A stretch of DNA of 64,000 nucleotides from Symsagittifera roscoffensis (GCF_963678635.1 NC_087068.1:51624731-51688730), one strand, 5' to 3'; positions 46,201 to 55,333 are shown, numbered from the stretch's first letter. The notes: generated from the letters alone by a model not told the origin. A program made the numbers and translations.

Positions 46201-46941
46201 CGTGGTACGCCAAGCACAATCTGGTCGGATAATGGCACGAACTTCGTTGGTGCGGAAAAGGAATTACTTGCCTGCATCAAGAGCTGGAATGGCATGGCTC
46301 CGACCATTTTTGCACACAAAGGTGTTACTTGGAAGTTTAACCCGCCAGGCGCACCCCATCATGGCGGCTCCTGGGAACGCCTCGTCCGAAGCGTGAAGCG
46401 CGTGCTTTACGATATCCTAGGCAGTAGGCGAGTCACTGAAGAGGTGTTAGGAACAACACTCTGCTTAGTTGAACAGGCTTTGAATTCGAGGCCAATCACT
46501 CCCGTTAGTACCGATTCACGTGAGTTAGAAGCGTTAACCCCAAACCATTTTTTGCTTGGACAACATGCCACAAGCTTTCCTTCGCTTTTACCCGGGGAGC
46601 ACTTCGATCACAAGAAAAGGTACGTGCGAGCGCAGTCATATGCTAACGCGATTTGGTCTCGTTGGCTTCGAGAATATGTTCCCTCGCTGAATAAGCGTGT
46701 CAAGTGGCACACTCATTCTGACTTCACTCTTAAAACAGGCGATCTCGTGTGGGTGATTGAGCCCGATAGTCCGCGTGGGTACTACCCTCTCGCCCGAATC
46801 GTCAAGCTAAACTACGGACAGGACGGTTGCGCCCGATCCGCCCTTGTCAGGACCGCAACCCGTGAAGTCACGCGGCCGACCGTTAAGCTCGCTCCGGTTC
46901 TTCCTTCTTCAGGGGGGGAGGATGTTGCAATGCAAATGTAG
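40261..46941 (+). CDS. gag-pol: BEL/Pao Gag-Pol polyprotein
   Basis: 2,226 aa from ATG 40261 (an in-frame GTG lies three codons earlier). Residues 1-270 are charged and coiled-coil-rich; about 280-570 is a Pro/Ser/His-rich linker. A DUF1759-type Gag core lies at about 579-741 (WKLAQFDGNPLNWHEWF), and zinc fingers at about 805-874 (CVLCKGSH...C, CFACLNGNHSFRQC). The protease motif is CDSASTHSW with D943 (DSA instead of DTG/DSG). RT spans about 1215-1365 with YMDD at 1354-1357. RNase H has D1538, E1583, D1613. The integrase HHCC finger is at about 1853-1900 and the DDE triad D1928, D1990, E2039, followed by a DUF5641-type C-terminus (GDLVWVIEPDSPRGYYPLAR). No stop or frameshift. The last six codons and TAG lie inside the 3' LTR. 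Confidence 0.95.
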   Translation: MDEKFQSKIRKLFETRLNLENELLKGHSLLLEYIENNSRTTKIDNAVYKCKIALEKAVDVNEQLIRLAGKTENPEKIIAQQDLWLKKVTEMNDKVMHEAQSYKMSLEPSSFPAAGITGSKGSLQQTRSETSSRSHKTSDSAARVSENRSKVSNKSKDSRKLDSHKSDKSASTRHTSTVRTMSSSEKRHELALVKRRHEELERQYQVSLRLKEQENRLKFEQSQLELEQLAENHKKQLIEMELKAFELEDSSSEVSEKVAESNLTGVSQPISKVATDRTNDWVDSVSSQAPPDVASAPGLQAFTHVPISSGPTTSALLAHAIHTSNSHNHEHTALSDPGIHSYGHRAMPQFGSASRLPLQASVSFPASVPFPVNNMHSSAHVLPPLSAVPLQTMSSSITNGTFAIAQPESLPVPMLPAQPGSGFVSLSPAFAGGGFSSSGVNPTPVFFSAPNCHAAPVQTQHNLPFVPHTVSPSINDYYRSDANLWRLAATTPIVTPAQCCNAGNIFSNVTTVVPSCNTAAPYTSGGTVYFNTPPVHPQHVPHFVNQTNTGYQPVNEDYAPSPAYPNQGCSSDRPLSARELAELLMHSRKDHLPEWKLAQFDGNPLNWHEWFGQFKSTVDSAVLTDDTKLTYLKTLVTGKAKTAIAEFSYSGVMYKDALATLQRKFGQPHAIVGAHLDKLNTFPPLKMHNSENVISFSSAISGLVAVFKSLSFNDDLKSVNLLNQAVSKLPPNLKEAWSMHTVRHNWQRPTLLDFNNWLKEKAEGHERLRLLSSKAKNEEPVKPKTTKVFAANSQVTSKAQDKSKFPPCVLCKGSHALWNCAVFKEKNATQRAKYVAEQKLCFACLNGNHSFRQCSRAKKCPKPECDSTHNVLLHGAERIFPRKENSKVSNKAGINKSKENTNTSTHAAVSDVHDIESSKGLLPIATLGVSSDVTSLLTLVLCDSASTHSWVSSSLVNRLGLVGEPVNLSISGFISTTFVETQRVKFTVSSEPNNSDFVFSLCAYVKDSIRIGSELINIADLQNKYPQLAPIKPIQYTYEDVEVIIGQDYYHAVRPIEFILGDDKNSPCSVRLPIGWVLSGPLPPSGNSTSSCFKCVVEDSSLTDQIKSWYELESYGAFKQVDARSAADKHALSILNSETVHNGERYIVPMLWIDSNVSLPNNYYSSLAQFKSLERRLSKDPELRERYAETIREDIRKGYVVTVEPHDPRKRSDREWYLPHHPVVNPNKPGKVRRVLNGASKFHGTSLNKSLLVGPDLLQNLIFVLLRFRQHKYAVSADIEGMFLQVGVLARDQISLRFLWREDTTSDVVVHQYTRHIFGARDSPTCANFALRKTATDNMSTYPEAASVVNEKFYMDDYLDSFENVIQAIKTSRDLISLLKLGGFNLTKFVSNVDEITSAMNPEESESSSSPIKEICNGAEQSSHVLGLKWDHVKDTLVVSRGVDRLLDKAITQRTVLSFVSSVFDPVGLVAPYTVRARLLLKDIWKISGQSWDDELPEDIRDKFLEWHSGLPLLGQLTIPRCYFREPVDQIELHMFGDSSQDVFCAVGFLRARLASSHKTQISFIFGKARVAPMKALSIPKLELQAALLATRLKDDILTALTVSINHVFMWTDSTTVLQWLNSTEKLPVFVANRVGEILESTTIDEWHHVLSGDNRADTGTRGISSEALKDSSWVIGPSILRTTDWPFIPDERVINKIRLKGPSCDVDNCLETSSSFVTDVTSIKHPEHGFNWERFSSFTRYKRVVAFMLRVLPSHKHFRGKDLRITDPTELDIAESKLIHLAQMESFPVELKTLTAGKPIKNSSKIATYSPFIGPAGIIRSTGRIVRLVDTEFDTKHPIILDARHTLVRLLARSLHHKHFHQGLDYMRSVLNMKYAILGLRRLLRSIENQCVTCRKRKASTIQPIMSDLPVERLGYKQPPFNHTGVDYFGPLYVPVRRSTEKRWGFLFTCLTTRAVHLEIVPSLDTSSCVMGIERFVARRGTPSTIWSDNGTNFVGAEKELLACIKSWNGMAPTIFAHKGVTWKFNPPGAPHHGGSWERLVRSVKRVLYDILGSRRVTEEVLGTTLCLVEQALNSRPITPVSTDSRELEALTPNHFLLGQHATSFPSLLPGEHFDHKKRYVRAQSYANAIWSRWLREYVPSLNKRVKWHTHSDFTLKTGDLVWVIEPDSPRGYYPLARIVKLNYGQDGCARSALVRTATREVTRPTVKLAPVLPSSGGEDVAMQM
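46911..46922 (+). promoter_or_regulatory. BEL polypurine tract
   Basis: AGGGGGGGAGGA directly precedes the 3' LTR and would prime plus-strand DNA synthesis. It is also coding (Gly-Gly-Glu-Asp) in the Gag-Pol frame. Confidence 0.85.
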
Positions 46942-47366
46942 AATAAAACAAGTATAGATGCATATAAAATAAGCTCAGTTGGCCGAGTGGCCTAAGCTAC
47001 CATAACGCCGATTATATAGGTTAACAGTTGACGTAGGTTCGAGTCCCCCACCTGCCCATGTATTAATATACTAAAAACGGGGGTTACATCCTATTTTAAC
47101 TGTTTTTTGGTTCTAATTCGGTTCAGCCTTGATTAAGGCTGACCGCTAAAAAAGAGCAATTTGTCTCAAGGACATTACCGACCGGTTCTTGTGGCTAGCT
47201 TGCGCCGATTTGTACCAAAAACAGACAGATGCTAAAAATGTTGTATGATGTCCTGATCAATAGAAAAATACCGAAATTATCTATTGCTTGAGTTATTTAC
47301 CGATAAATATCTCATTAATTTACGAATTTGGATGCAATTATTTTCGTTTGGAGATTAGCGAGCATA
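46923..47366 (+). repeat. BEL 3' LTR
   Basis: 444 bp, one substitution from the 5' LTR. It supplies the Gag-Pol stop codon (46939-46941), immediately followed by AATAAA (46942-46947), then the TATA box and tRNA-like boxes (A box 46980-46990, B box 47036-47046). Confidence 0.95.
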
Positions 47367-47371
47367 ATGAG

Positions 47372-47893
47372 CTCAATTTCAGACAGATAATTTGCGTGTG
47401 GTTGGGTTTTTTCAAGTTATCAAAGTTTGTAATTCTCAAAATGGATAGTTGAGGATAATCTCCGGGCAATTGATTTCGCGCTAATAACTTGTATGGGCAA
47501 AAAAATCTGGCTCAGGTATTTTTTAAATTGATTTAAGCTCTTCTATAGCAACTGCAGCAAATTGTACATCGTCCACAGAACAAAAACACTAACTTGACTG
47601 GGGCCATATATTTTTGTTATCAGGCTGGTGGGGCCAAAAGAGCATGCACGGGTTCACGGAAGCTATCTGATCTTTTCAATGCGCTACTATGCGCTAAAAA
47701 CATTACTCTGTATTTTACATAGCATATGGCGGAAATGTTTCATTAAAATATTAAAACAACTACATTTTTTCTAAATGTTGCTTAAAAATCACCATTTTTT
47801 CTTCAAAAAGAAAGCATTTTCATAGACGTTAAAGGGCAGTCGGTCATTGAAAGCTTAGTATTTAGCCCAGATGTGAGATGGAGCCTCTTTCAG
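47372..47893. other. Probable intron sequence
   Basis: Noncoding between the BEL element and the next exon; ends in the acceptor 'GAGCCTCTTTCAG'. Confidence 0.45.
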
Positions 47894-48156
47894 GGATCGA
47901 AGATGGAGGATGTTCACTTGTGAGTACATGAATTGCCAAGAACCAGACCTGGAGCTTCTGGAATCTCCGGAACTGAGTGACCTTCGCAGAGAAGTGGTTA
48001 AGATAGCGACTAGTTTTTCGTGTCAGGACTCTACAAACTCCCTCAGCATGTCCAGGGTCGATTCCGCTGAAGAGTCGTACTCCGTGTCAGATATGACAGG
48101 GTCATCTCGTGGTGTCAGCGAAACAGTGACCCTTTCTGGACAAATTGGTCTTGAAA
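47894..48156 (+). CDS. Probable host-gene internal exon, acidic/Ser-rich
   Basis: Bounded by a clean acceptor (CCTCTTTCAG/G) and a consensus donor (ATC/GTGAGT at 48156/48157). It encodes about 87 residues: DRRWRMFTCEYMNCQEPDLE, LLESPELSDLRREVVKIATS, then a Ser/Asp-rich stretch (SVSDMTGSSRGVSETVTLSG) and GQIGLEI. Composition and both splice sites are much better than background. The C-terminal TLSGQIGLEI could be the start of a beta-strand domain (C2-like is only a guess). It ends in phase 0, compatible with the open frame at 55,055. Protein family not recognised. Confidence 0.6.
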
Positions 48157-49055
48157 TCGTGAGTGTCTTGCGTGCAACCCTCGTTATATTTAACCCTTCG
48201 CTAAAAACCTTCGAAGATCATAATATGAAAACGCTTGGCCTGAATCAATACTCTTTTTTAACAATTGCATCTCTTGAAATGTTTTTCAAGTTCACCAGAA
48301 CATTAATCCAAGACATTTCTTAGCTTGGATTTAGTCGCAATTAGCTTTAAAGGTTGGTTGATTTGAGCAGGTGAAACGTTTATGGGAGAAATATTTATCA
48401 AACTCTCATATCGGATAAGCTTTGAACAGGCCCTTGGTAATTCTGTAGCATGTTACTTTTTGATTCAAAAAATGTAATTTTATAGTTCCTGATCACTTTG
48501 TATACATCATTTTTAAAGGCGTCTATATGCATATTCAGTAGGATTATTAACCTATTTTTGGAGAAGCCTTATCCTTGATAGCATGCTTAGAAAATATTTT
48601 TATGAATTCTTTTAGTTTTAATGCAACATAGAGTTTTCATTAGAACAATAGTTTCAGTAAATCCATCATCACAGATGTTTTTCGCACTTATTTCTTTTTA
48701 CGTAATTATTTAAATCCGTGAACTTTGACTTCTTGTTAGATCCAGTTTAACCTCTCATCGGCTTTAAATATCGGCCAAGAAGGTAGCTACATTTGAGGCG
48801 CATAATGTTCCGACAAAATAGGGCCTCTTAGGACCTTAGGAATGAATTCGGGTTCAGGGATGAACTGTGTCCCCAAAAAATTTTAGGTCCATGCTTTGGC
48901 AATGATGGGGAAACTGTGACAGTATAGAAACCAGGCGAAGTATGATCCAGCTACCATAAAAGCCAGCCGGAATTATTGATATATAACACTTAACCAGCAA
49001 TTATGCAACAGTCGAGATATTCATGCAAAATTCATTCAAATTGTAGTACTGCGGA
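48157..49055 (+). other. Intron-like noncoding DNA
   Basis: AT-rich sequence between the exon donor and the second Gypsy element; no other feature seen. Confidence 0.45.
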
Positions 49056-49347
49056 TGCAGTAACCTTGAGCGTATACATAATCTTTCCTACTGCAGTTGC
49101 AGCATTTTTGAGTGTTTTATGCTTTTTATTTTATTTCTATATTGTTATCTTATGATTGCCAAGGCCATAAATGCCGATATCAAATACGACATTGTTTTAT
49201 TTTCAGTACGCCATACTCGTGCATGGAACTAAGCCAGTAGATCTGAGCTAAAAACAACGTGATCTGAAAGTTTAGAGTTTCTGAATTAAACAACTGATAA
49301 TCACTGTGTTACAACTTGAGTTACTAGAAATTTCATTGGTTATCACA
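49056..49347 (+). repeat. Gypsy-2 5' LTR
   Basis: Begins TGCAGTAACCTTGAGCG and ends GGTTATCACA, directly followed by the primer binding site. It shares 'GGAACTAAGCCAGTAGATCT' with the 3' LTR but differs by many substitutions and indels. Confidence 0.88.
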
Positions 49348-49364
49348 TGGTGCAGCCAGCAAGA
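49348..49364 (+). promoter_or_regulatory. Gypsy-2 primer binding site
   Basis: TGGTGCAGCCAGCAAGA abuts the 5' LTR. It differs from the first Gypsy site by one early substitution (C to T) and at the end; probably the same primer tRNA type. Confidence 0.65.
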
Positions 49365-49591
49365 TTCTTGTCTCAAGACAATCAAACCGATATGGAGATT
49401 ACCGTTTTTTTTGGAATACAGCGAAACTTGATCCACCATGGAATTTCAAGATATGGTTTGATCAGTTCCTCATGGCAGTGACAATAAAATAATAAAAGAA
49501 AAGGCGAAAGCAGTCATAGAGGAACCTAGACCGAGACCAGTAAAACCCCTAACGGGAGAAACAGAGTATCACGTATGAACGATACAAATTC

Positions 49592-50285
49592 TTGAATAGA
49601 TCACAAGAACCGGAAGAGACTCTCGAAGCATTCCACACCGCGCAAACTGCACACGCAGCCAAATCTGCTTCGGATACATTAGAAGACGAGTTGGTTAGCG
49701 ATCTATTTATCTTCAAGATGCAGAATAATGCACTTCAAGATACGTTAACGCTTGAAACACTGACTTCAGAGGAAGTATTGAAGCTGCTGGAATTGAAAAT
49801 CAAGCAAAGCAAACAAACAACAGAGGCGTTCCGGGATTTAAACACATGTACTGCATCGGCAAAACAACAATCGGAATTCTCTCAAGTTAAAATTAAACAA
49901 GAGCCCAAAATGGCCGTAAGAAATAGGGGCCAGTCAAACAGGAAACCAAACTGACATCATTTTAGGAGAAATCAACCAGAAGGGAGGATTAATTCCAGGG
50001 CAAGTACGGAAAAGAGACCATGCAACAGGTGTGGTAGAAGTTTCACGGGTGGTCAACTTAGAAAATGCCCAGCAAGGGGAAAATCATGTAAAAACTGCTA
50101 AAAAAACGGATAACTTTGCACGGATGTGTCGACCTCAACAAGTAAATATGAAAACCAAGACCACGGATAGCTCTGAAGAGGAATGTAACTTGATACAAAC
50201 CTTCGACTCGTGCGACGAATTTGAAATATTATTGGTGGAAGTCTCTCAACCAAATGGATCAGATAGAAAAATATATCCAAAGTAG
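49592..50285 (+). pseudogene. gag: Gypsy-2 gag remnant
   Basis: Frame 49592-49954 encodes a Gag-like helical segment (EPEETLEAFHTAQTAHAAKS, ELVSDLFIFKMQNNALQDTL, VKIKQEPKMAVRNRGQSNRK), with the VKIKQEP motif also seen as SIKQEP in the first element. The next frame (50031-50285) covers a zinc-knuckle remnant (cysteines lost or out of frame) and an acidic EEECNLIQTFDS-type stretch. Not functional. Confidence 0.7.
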
Positions 50286-50375
50286 GTTGGACAACAAAAA
50301 CAAAATTCAGGAAAAAATCACAAATAATTCAAAAGTGAAGAAGATTGACATGCGCGGGATCCAAAATCCGAAGGT

Positions 50376-50780
50376 ATGAAATCATTGAAGGCACTAGTTC
50401 GAATCGATAATCAGATTATAAACGTAACAGTCCCTACGGGGAGTCCAGTATCCTTCATAAATTGGGCAACAGCGAAACAAATTTTGCAATCTTCACAGAA
50501 AGCAACTTTTGTCCAAGCAGAAAACCTAAGCCTGCCAGCAGAGTTCGTGGACTATAAAAAAACACCCATCGTCACAATTGGGACTCTAAACGCGGACATA
50601 CGCTCAGAGGGATGGGAATTACGAAATACTGCATTCTTAATCACAGAGCGACCTACAAGATGTATCCTAGGCGTAGACCTTCAGAGAAAAATGGGGATCA
50701 GCACTAAACAGAAATCGGCCCCAAGAGAAAAGTCAAGGTATGAAGAGCAGTCGTCGGAAAGTCGGAAACAAAAACTTTGA
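50376..50780 (+). pseudogene. pol: Gypsy-2 protease remnant
   Basis: Retroviral-type aspartic protease fold is readable (ALVRIDNQIINVTV...CILGVDLQRKMGI), but the catalytic triplet reads P-T-G where D-T-G is expected, so the nucleophilic Asp is lost. A stop follows before RT. Confidence 0.75.
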
Positions 50781-50989
50781 TTATGTCAAAAGAATCTATT
50801 CGATCGACAAGGTAGGTCGGTCAATAAACCACGTAGTCCACACAGTTTTAAATACCCATTGTGTCCCATCCAAGAAAAGGGCACGCAAATCCCGATACAT
50901 ATCCAAGATAAAGTTGGAAAAGCACTGGAAAAATTTTTGGCAGGGTTCATATCAATCATCTCGATAAGTGAACAAATGATTGTTTTTTT

Positions 50990-51480
50990 GCCCCTATCCT
51001 CATAACAGTAAAAAAAAAACGATTCGACTAAATTATCATTAGATGCTAACCGATAACAGACACCTACTCAAAAATAATTATCGAAAGCCGAACTTGCACA
51101 AACTACTGGATGGGGTCAGCCAAATTGCATCTGCAAAGGCAGTAGGTACACTATACTTTACAGTACTGGATCTGAAAGATGCGTACAGTCAATTGAAACT
51201 GACTGCGGCGAAAGCAAAACAACCCAATTTTAACATCGTTGGGGGGACATGTGACAGGTACCTATCAATTCCTTAAAAGTTTCTATTTCCTAGCTGACAT
51301 GCCAGCGGAGTTTCAAAAAACTATGGACCGCACTATAAACAGTTCAATTTGTTCTTTTGGCTGATATTCTATTTGTCTCAATAGGAAAAGAAACCGAGCA
51401 TAAATATTTGGTCACGAAAATGTTAGAAAAACTGGAAAAAAACTTCTATCCCTAAATCTCTCGAAAAGTGATCTTTATGA
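50990..51480 (+). pseudogene. pol: Gypsy-2 reverse transcriptase remnant
   Basis: Pieces of RT in changing frames: KPNLHKLLDGVSQIASAK, LDLKDAYSQL, then MPAEFQKTMDRT and LADIL near 51,360, where the expected double Asp has only one Asp left. The DGVSQIA and MPAEFQK words match the first element's RT. Confidence 0.8.
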
Positions 51481-51699
51481 ATGAAGTCAATGCGCTAGGA
51501 CATAACTTGTCAAAAAGCGGGGTAACCACTATAATCACAAAAATCGAGACAAAATTAAAACTGAACCACACAAAGTCTTTAAAACAACTTTGTTTATTCA
51601 TGTGAAGCATAAACTATTTGAGTAAGGTCATGCAGCAAATTTGATGAAAAAACCTCGCCCATTTCTCTGGGAAGAGAATGAAAATAAAAAATTGAGAAA

Positions 51700-51960
51700 T
51701 ATACAAAAAACCGGTGAAAAAACGACAAATAAATTGGAACTGCTTGCAGTTTTATGGTCGGTGGACTGTTTAAACAGTATTTGATAGGCAAAGATTTTGT
51801 AATAGTAACCGACCATAAAGCCTTAACATCTTCTTGAGAAGGCAATCACTCGAGCAAAACTTATCAATCGCGGCTAACTTGCTGGGTAGATAGGTTGCTA
51901 CTACGCCTATTTCAGTATTGTTGGTTACTTGTCGAGAGAATCGAACGGCGAACCGTAGCC
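51700..51960 (+). pseudogene. pol: Gypsy-2 RNase H remnant
   Basis: KLELLAVLWSVD (51,737) and a VTDHKALTS-like stretch (51,808) with intervening stops mark the end of a Gypsy RNase H. The minus-strand ORFs here are shadows. Confidence 0.65.
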
Positions 51961-52329
51961 GGAGCCTGTACTGGATGAAAAAATTGAATTAACCTCAAAG
52001 GAAAATTTTCACAGAGCTCTCGACTGTTTAAACAGTCGACTTAGCGATACAGTAACGCTCGACCGGATCGAAAATGTTCTAGAAAATTCTGAGCATCAAA
52101 TTGCAACAAATGTATGTATTAAGAAATGGCACGGTTGCTGCAGCAACCAAAACGGTCCAAAAAGAGCGAAGCTCGAACGGAACGAAAATGTTCCAAACTC
52201 ATGATTCTCAAGTTTTCAATAAAACAGAGGACAACGATTGCAGATCAGAGGTCATCGTGGTGCAACAATGTAAGCAAGTGAGCCACAATTCCAGGAAGGA
52301 GGACCCCTTTCTGGGGAACCCCTTCCACT

Positions 52330-53114
52330 GCTCACGGAGCCGGGCCAAGAAGTCCAACTGGAATATGCAGGTCCCTTATAAGATCTAAAAAGTAAAAAGA
52401 AATACTGGCTAGTAGCATTTGATAAATACTGAAATTTTCCATCAGTCAAAACTGCTGTCGACGAGGGAAAATTCTTCAATAAAATTTTTACGCTCGTACA
52501 TTGACACACATGGAATACCAGAGTCAATAAAAACAGACCAAATACCGGTGTTCAATGGGAAAGCAAGGAAAAAGTTTGTCTCGACATAACATTCAATAAA
52601 AACTCTGTCCGGATGGCGATGACCGCGGTTGCGGGCTAGAAGAACGGAATAAACAGACGATAAAGAGAAGACTCGGTGTTATGTTCTTAGAAGAAAATGA
52701 AACGTCGATAAAACTCTGCCATTGCACAATCATACGCGAACTGAGTTGAACAAAACAAAAATCATTCAGCAATCACCATTTGAGGTACACTTCCCTCGAC
52801 TTCCAATAAATGAATTTATGATCATAAGAGATGAATTTTTATCAAAATCTGAACGTCTAGATAAACAACATCTGGAGAGGTCAGTGCTCACAGATGTTCA
52901 GCTAAAAAGGCGTATCGACCAATCTCGCGATAATCTGAAAATTGTATGGAGAGGACAAAACAGTCGCGAAGTGAGCACTCTGTTTAAGCAGCAGATCATA
53001 CTCACGCGACAGACAAAAGAACACCGACACTCAAGACGTTACTGGAGTCTAATGCAATGTGGAACGCCGAGGGGAGACCGTGTCAGAAGAATTGTGGATG
53101 AACAATTACTATAA
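52330..53114 (+). pseudogene. pol: Gypsy-2 integrase remnant
   Basis: VEYAGPL and KKYWLVAFDKY (first catalytic region) and a VNKNRPNTGVQW-like second region survive in broken frames near 52,350-52,560. The frame 52722-53114 corresponds to the integrase C-terminal part (KTKIIQQSPFEVHFPRLPIN and a basic tail). Confidence 0.65.
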
Positions 53115-53733
53115 ACCCGGAGCTACATAAGGAATTACTGTGTTCATGGGGAAGATTGGGAGAAACTTAAGGATATCTAAACCCGAGGAATCCAGATGAC
53201 TGCCGAAGAGAACCTCAAATCAAAAGAGGCATCAAAGGATTACAGTGCTCTCGGACTCAACATCCAACCTAAATTCTCGGAGGAACCTATTGCATCTAAG
53301 GCCCAACCGGTTCTAAAGTCAGACGCAGCAACCTCTCAAACAAAAACCATCACCTAAAAGACTCGGGAGCCCAATAAAGCACTCGTAAAAAAAATCAGCA
53401 CCGATGCCGATATTGCTGGTCTAAAAAAAGTTGCATAGGAATCATACAGACTCAAAACGGCTAATTTTCAAAGGCAGACTGACAAACTTGGGACTTCACG
53501 AAAGGCACTTGTACAGACGCAAGTTTGGAAACGCCGAACTAGAAATATCCAGGACTTGGGATATATCCTGGAAGGTACGCTTAAACATGGGACGATAGAA
53601 GTGAAAAACTCAATTGTTGACACAATCACTAAAATTAAAACTGAGTACTGAAACTCCTATTTGATTATTAAGTTTTTATATAAAGTAGTATGATAAAACT
53701 TTCTTGGTCCTCAGGGGAATTTAGGAGTAAGGA
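53115..53733 (+). other. Gypsy-2 3' internal tail
   Basis: Purine-rich former coding or untranslated sequence between integrase and 3' LTR, with no open frame of note. Confidence 0.5.
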
Positions 53734-54955
53734 TGCAGTAACCTTGAGCGTATACATAGTCTTTGCTACTGCAGTTTCAGCAACCTTGATTGCTTGCTGC
53801 TATGTACTTTAATCTGATATTGTTAAGGCCTTAAGTGCCAATATAAAATGGGACATTGTTTTTTGTTCAGTTCCCAATGCTCCTGTATGGAACTAAGCCA
53901 GTAGATCTGAGCTAAAAACAAAGTGATCTGAAGGAGTAGACTTTCTGAAGTAACAATTGATTTTTACTGTTTTCCCGGGTTGACCTCCATAGAAGACCGA
54001 AAATGCTAATCATACAAATTCATACACTTAGTCTATGGGAAAGGGCTAGTCATACATATTTCATACATTTTTGCAAAATGAGTTGAATCGAATTCCAAAG
54101 GTGTTTTGTAGTTGTTTTGGTATCGAAATGGGTATCTCTTCATAAAAAAGGGAAAAAAATGTTATGAAAAAAAATACTAATCATACAATTTCCATATATA
54201 TGGAAATTGTATGACTAGCATTTTTTCGATGGCGACGACAAAATTTTTCAGTTTTTTGAAATTGCCCCCAAAAATTTTTTTGCTTTTTTTTTCAACCGCA
54301 AATTGATTTTCGTATTCAAACAAACATTTTTTGAAAAAAAAAATTTGCATGCAAAACTTATTTTTTTTGTGTGTATAACGTAGTCCTGGATATACTAATA
54401 TTGGATTTTTTTTCTTTTTTATAATTTTTTTTCAAAAATGCTTAAAATTTTTTCTTTAGTATGACATGTTTTGGTATGCCTTGATCAATGTCTGGTAATT
54501 TAAAAAGTCAAGTTTCAGAAATAATCATCTTTGAAAATTTTTGCCAAAATTTAAAAGTTCATTACTTTCGTTATATTTTTTGTGTGAGACAGAAGTAACA
54601 CATATCAGGCTGTTTCCAATGCATTTTTAATGCGAGACGGCCAAACTTTTGGTTACTACGCTTGAGTAATCAAGGTTTATGTCATTTGTGTTCAGTTACG
54701 AATACAATCAAAAAATTTTAAGAAATTAAGATGTAGAAAATTAATATTTTTGGTTTATGGAAAAATGCTAGTCATACACTTTCCATGTATGAAAAAACAC
54801 TAATCATAGACCTTTCATGCAATTTTCTGTACGTATGGAATTGTTTGGAAAGTGTATGACTAGTATTTTTCCATAAATGGAAATTAAATGACTAGTATTT
54901 TTGGTCATCCCGGGTCACAATTTGAGTTACAAGAAGTTTCCTTGGCTATCAAACA
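53734..54955 (+). repeat. Gypsy-2 3' LTR, interrupted
   Basis: LTR segments 53734-53973 and 54915-54955 align to the two parts of the 5' LTR on either side of 'CACTGTGTTACAACTTGAG'. The join is occupied by the CCCGGG element. Confidence 0.85.
53974..54914. mobile_element. CCCGGG-ended element with TAGTCATACA oligomers
   Basis: The left end CCCGGGTTGACC and the right end GGTCATCCCGGG are inverted repeats. Next to each end is CTAATCATACA-type sequence (left) or its inverse TGACTAGTATTTTT (right). The interior alternates 'GGAAAAATGCTAGTCATACA' words and their complements with simple sequence; no ORF. It has inserted into the Gypsy-2 3' LTR, which shows its exact ends. Confidence 0.82.
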
Positions 54956-55054
54956 TATTATGTAACTTTTCGGTTGTTTGATACTTCGGCCGGTTTATTT
55001 ACACTCGGAATTTGTATGACTCAATTTTGGCAATACGAACCGACTTTTATTTAG

Positions 55055-55333
55055 ATTTCTGTCGGCTTAGAGTCTACAGAAACAGAATCAAACGAATGGC
55101 ACTCAGAAAAAACTAAAACCAACGAGGACAGCAAGAGCTACTCAAACGAAGCATCACACGATTTTGCATTCGATGGTCCAGCAATCGGTATGATTATGGG
55201 CGTGGTAACGATCTTCGATCTAAAGCAGACAGGAATGAAGGCTCAATACACAATGAAATGTGTAAATGGACTTGACGCAGACCAAGAAGAGATCATAAGA
55301 GAGGATACAATAGGTCTTCTTTATGTTTTCTGA
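55055..55333 (+). CDS. Probable host-gene exon, no start codon
   Basis: An open frame of 92 codons follows an acceptor-like TTTTATTTAG (55053-55054) and ends TGA at 55331-55333. It encodes a Glu/Ser/Asn-rich start (ESTETESNEWHSEKTKTNED), then a well-ordered segment (FAFDGPAIGMIMGVVTIFDL, KQTGMKAQYTMKCVNGLDAD, REDTIGLLYVF). GC content is well above its flanks. Its phase-0 start fits the donor of the exon at 47,894-48,156, the Gypsy-2 element lying in the 6.9-kb interval. An alternative acceptor is CGGCTTAG (55070). Family not recognised. Confidence 0.5.
   Translation: MSVGLESTETESNEWHSEKTKTNEDSKSYSNEASHDFAFDGPAIGMIMGVVTIFDLKQTGMKAQYTMKCVNGLDADQEEIIREDTIGLLYVF

Larger units (their letters stand above)
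37662..47366 (+). mobile_element. Full-length young BEL/Pao LTR retrotransposon
   Basis: A 9,705-bp element flanked by the 5-bp target duplication ATGAG (37657-37661 and 47367-47371). The two 444-bp LTRs differ at one position (C at 38035, T at 47296), so the insertion is very recent. It has a primer binding site, a 2.1-kb leader with extra ORFs, one uninterrupted 2,226-aa Gag-Pol ORF with the BEL domain order (Gag, zinc fingers, protease, RT, RNase H, integrase), and a G-rich polypurine tract. LTR ends are TGTTG...GCATA rather than the canonical TG...CA. No env-like ORF after pol. Probably competent for transposition. Confidence 0.95.
49056..54955 (+). mobile_element. Second Ty3/Gypsy element, heavily decayed and nested
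   Basis: LTRs at 49056-49347 and 53734-53973 plus 54915-54955; the 3' LTR is split by a 941-bp CCCGGG element. The primer site (TGGTGCAGCCAGCAAGA) resembles that of the 29.4-kb element, so both belong to related lineages. Gag, protease, RT, RNase H and integrase remnants occur in normal order but with many stops and shifts. No target duplication survives (CGGA versus TATT). Purine-rich GGAGTAAGGA precedes the 3' LTR. Confidence 0.88.

Noticed and set aside
40563-46396. Many ORFs of 60-178 codons on the minus strand and other frames inside the BEL Gag-Pol
   Set aside because: Shadows of the intact 2,226-aa reading frame.
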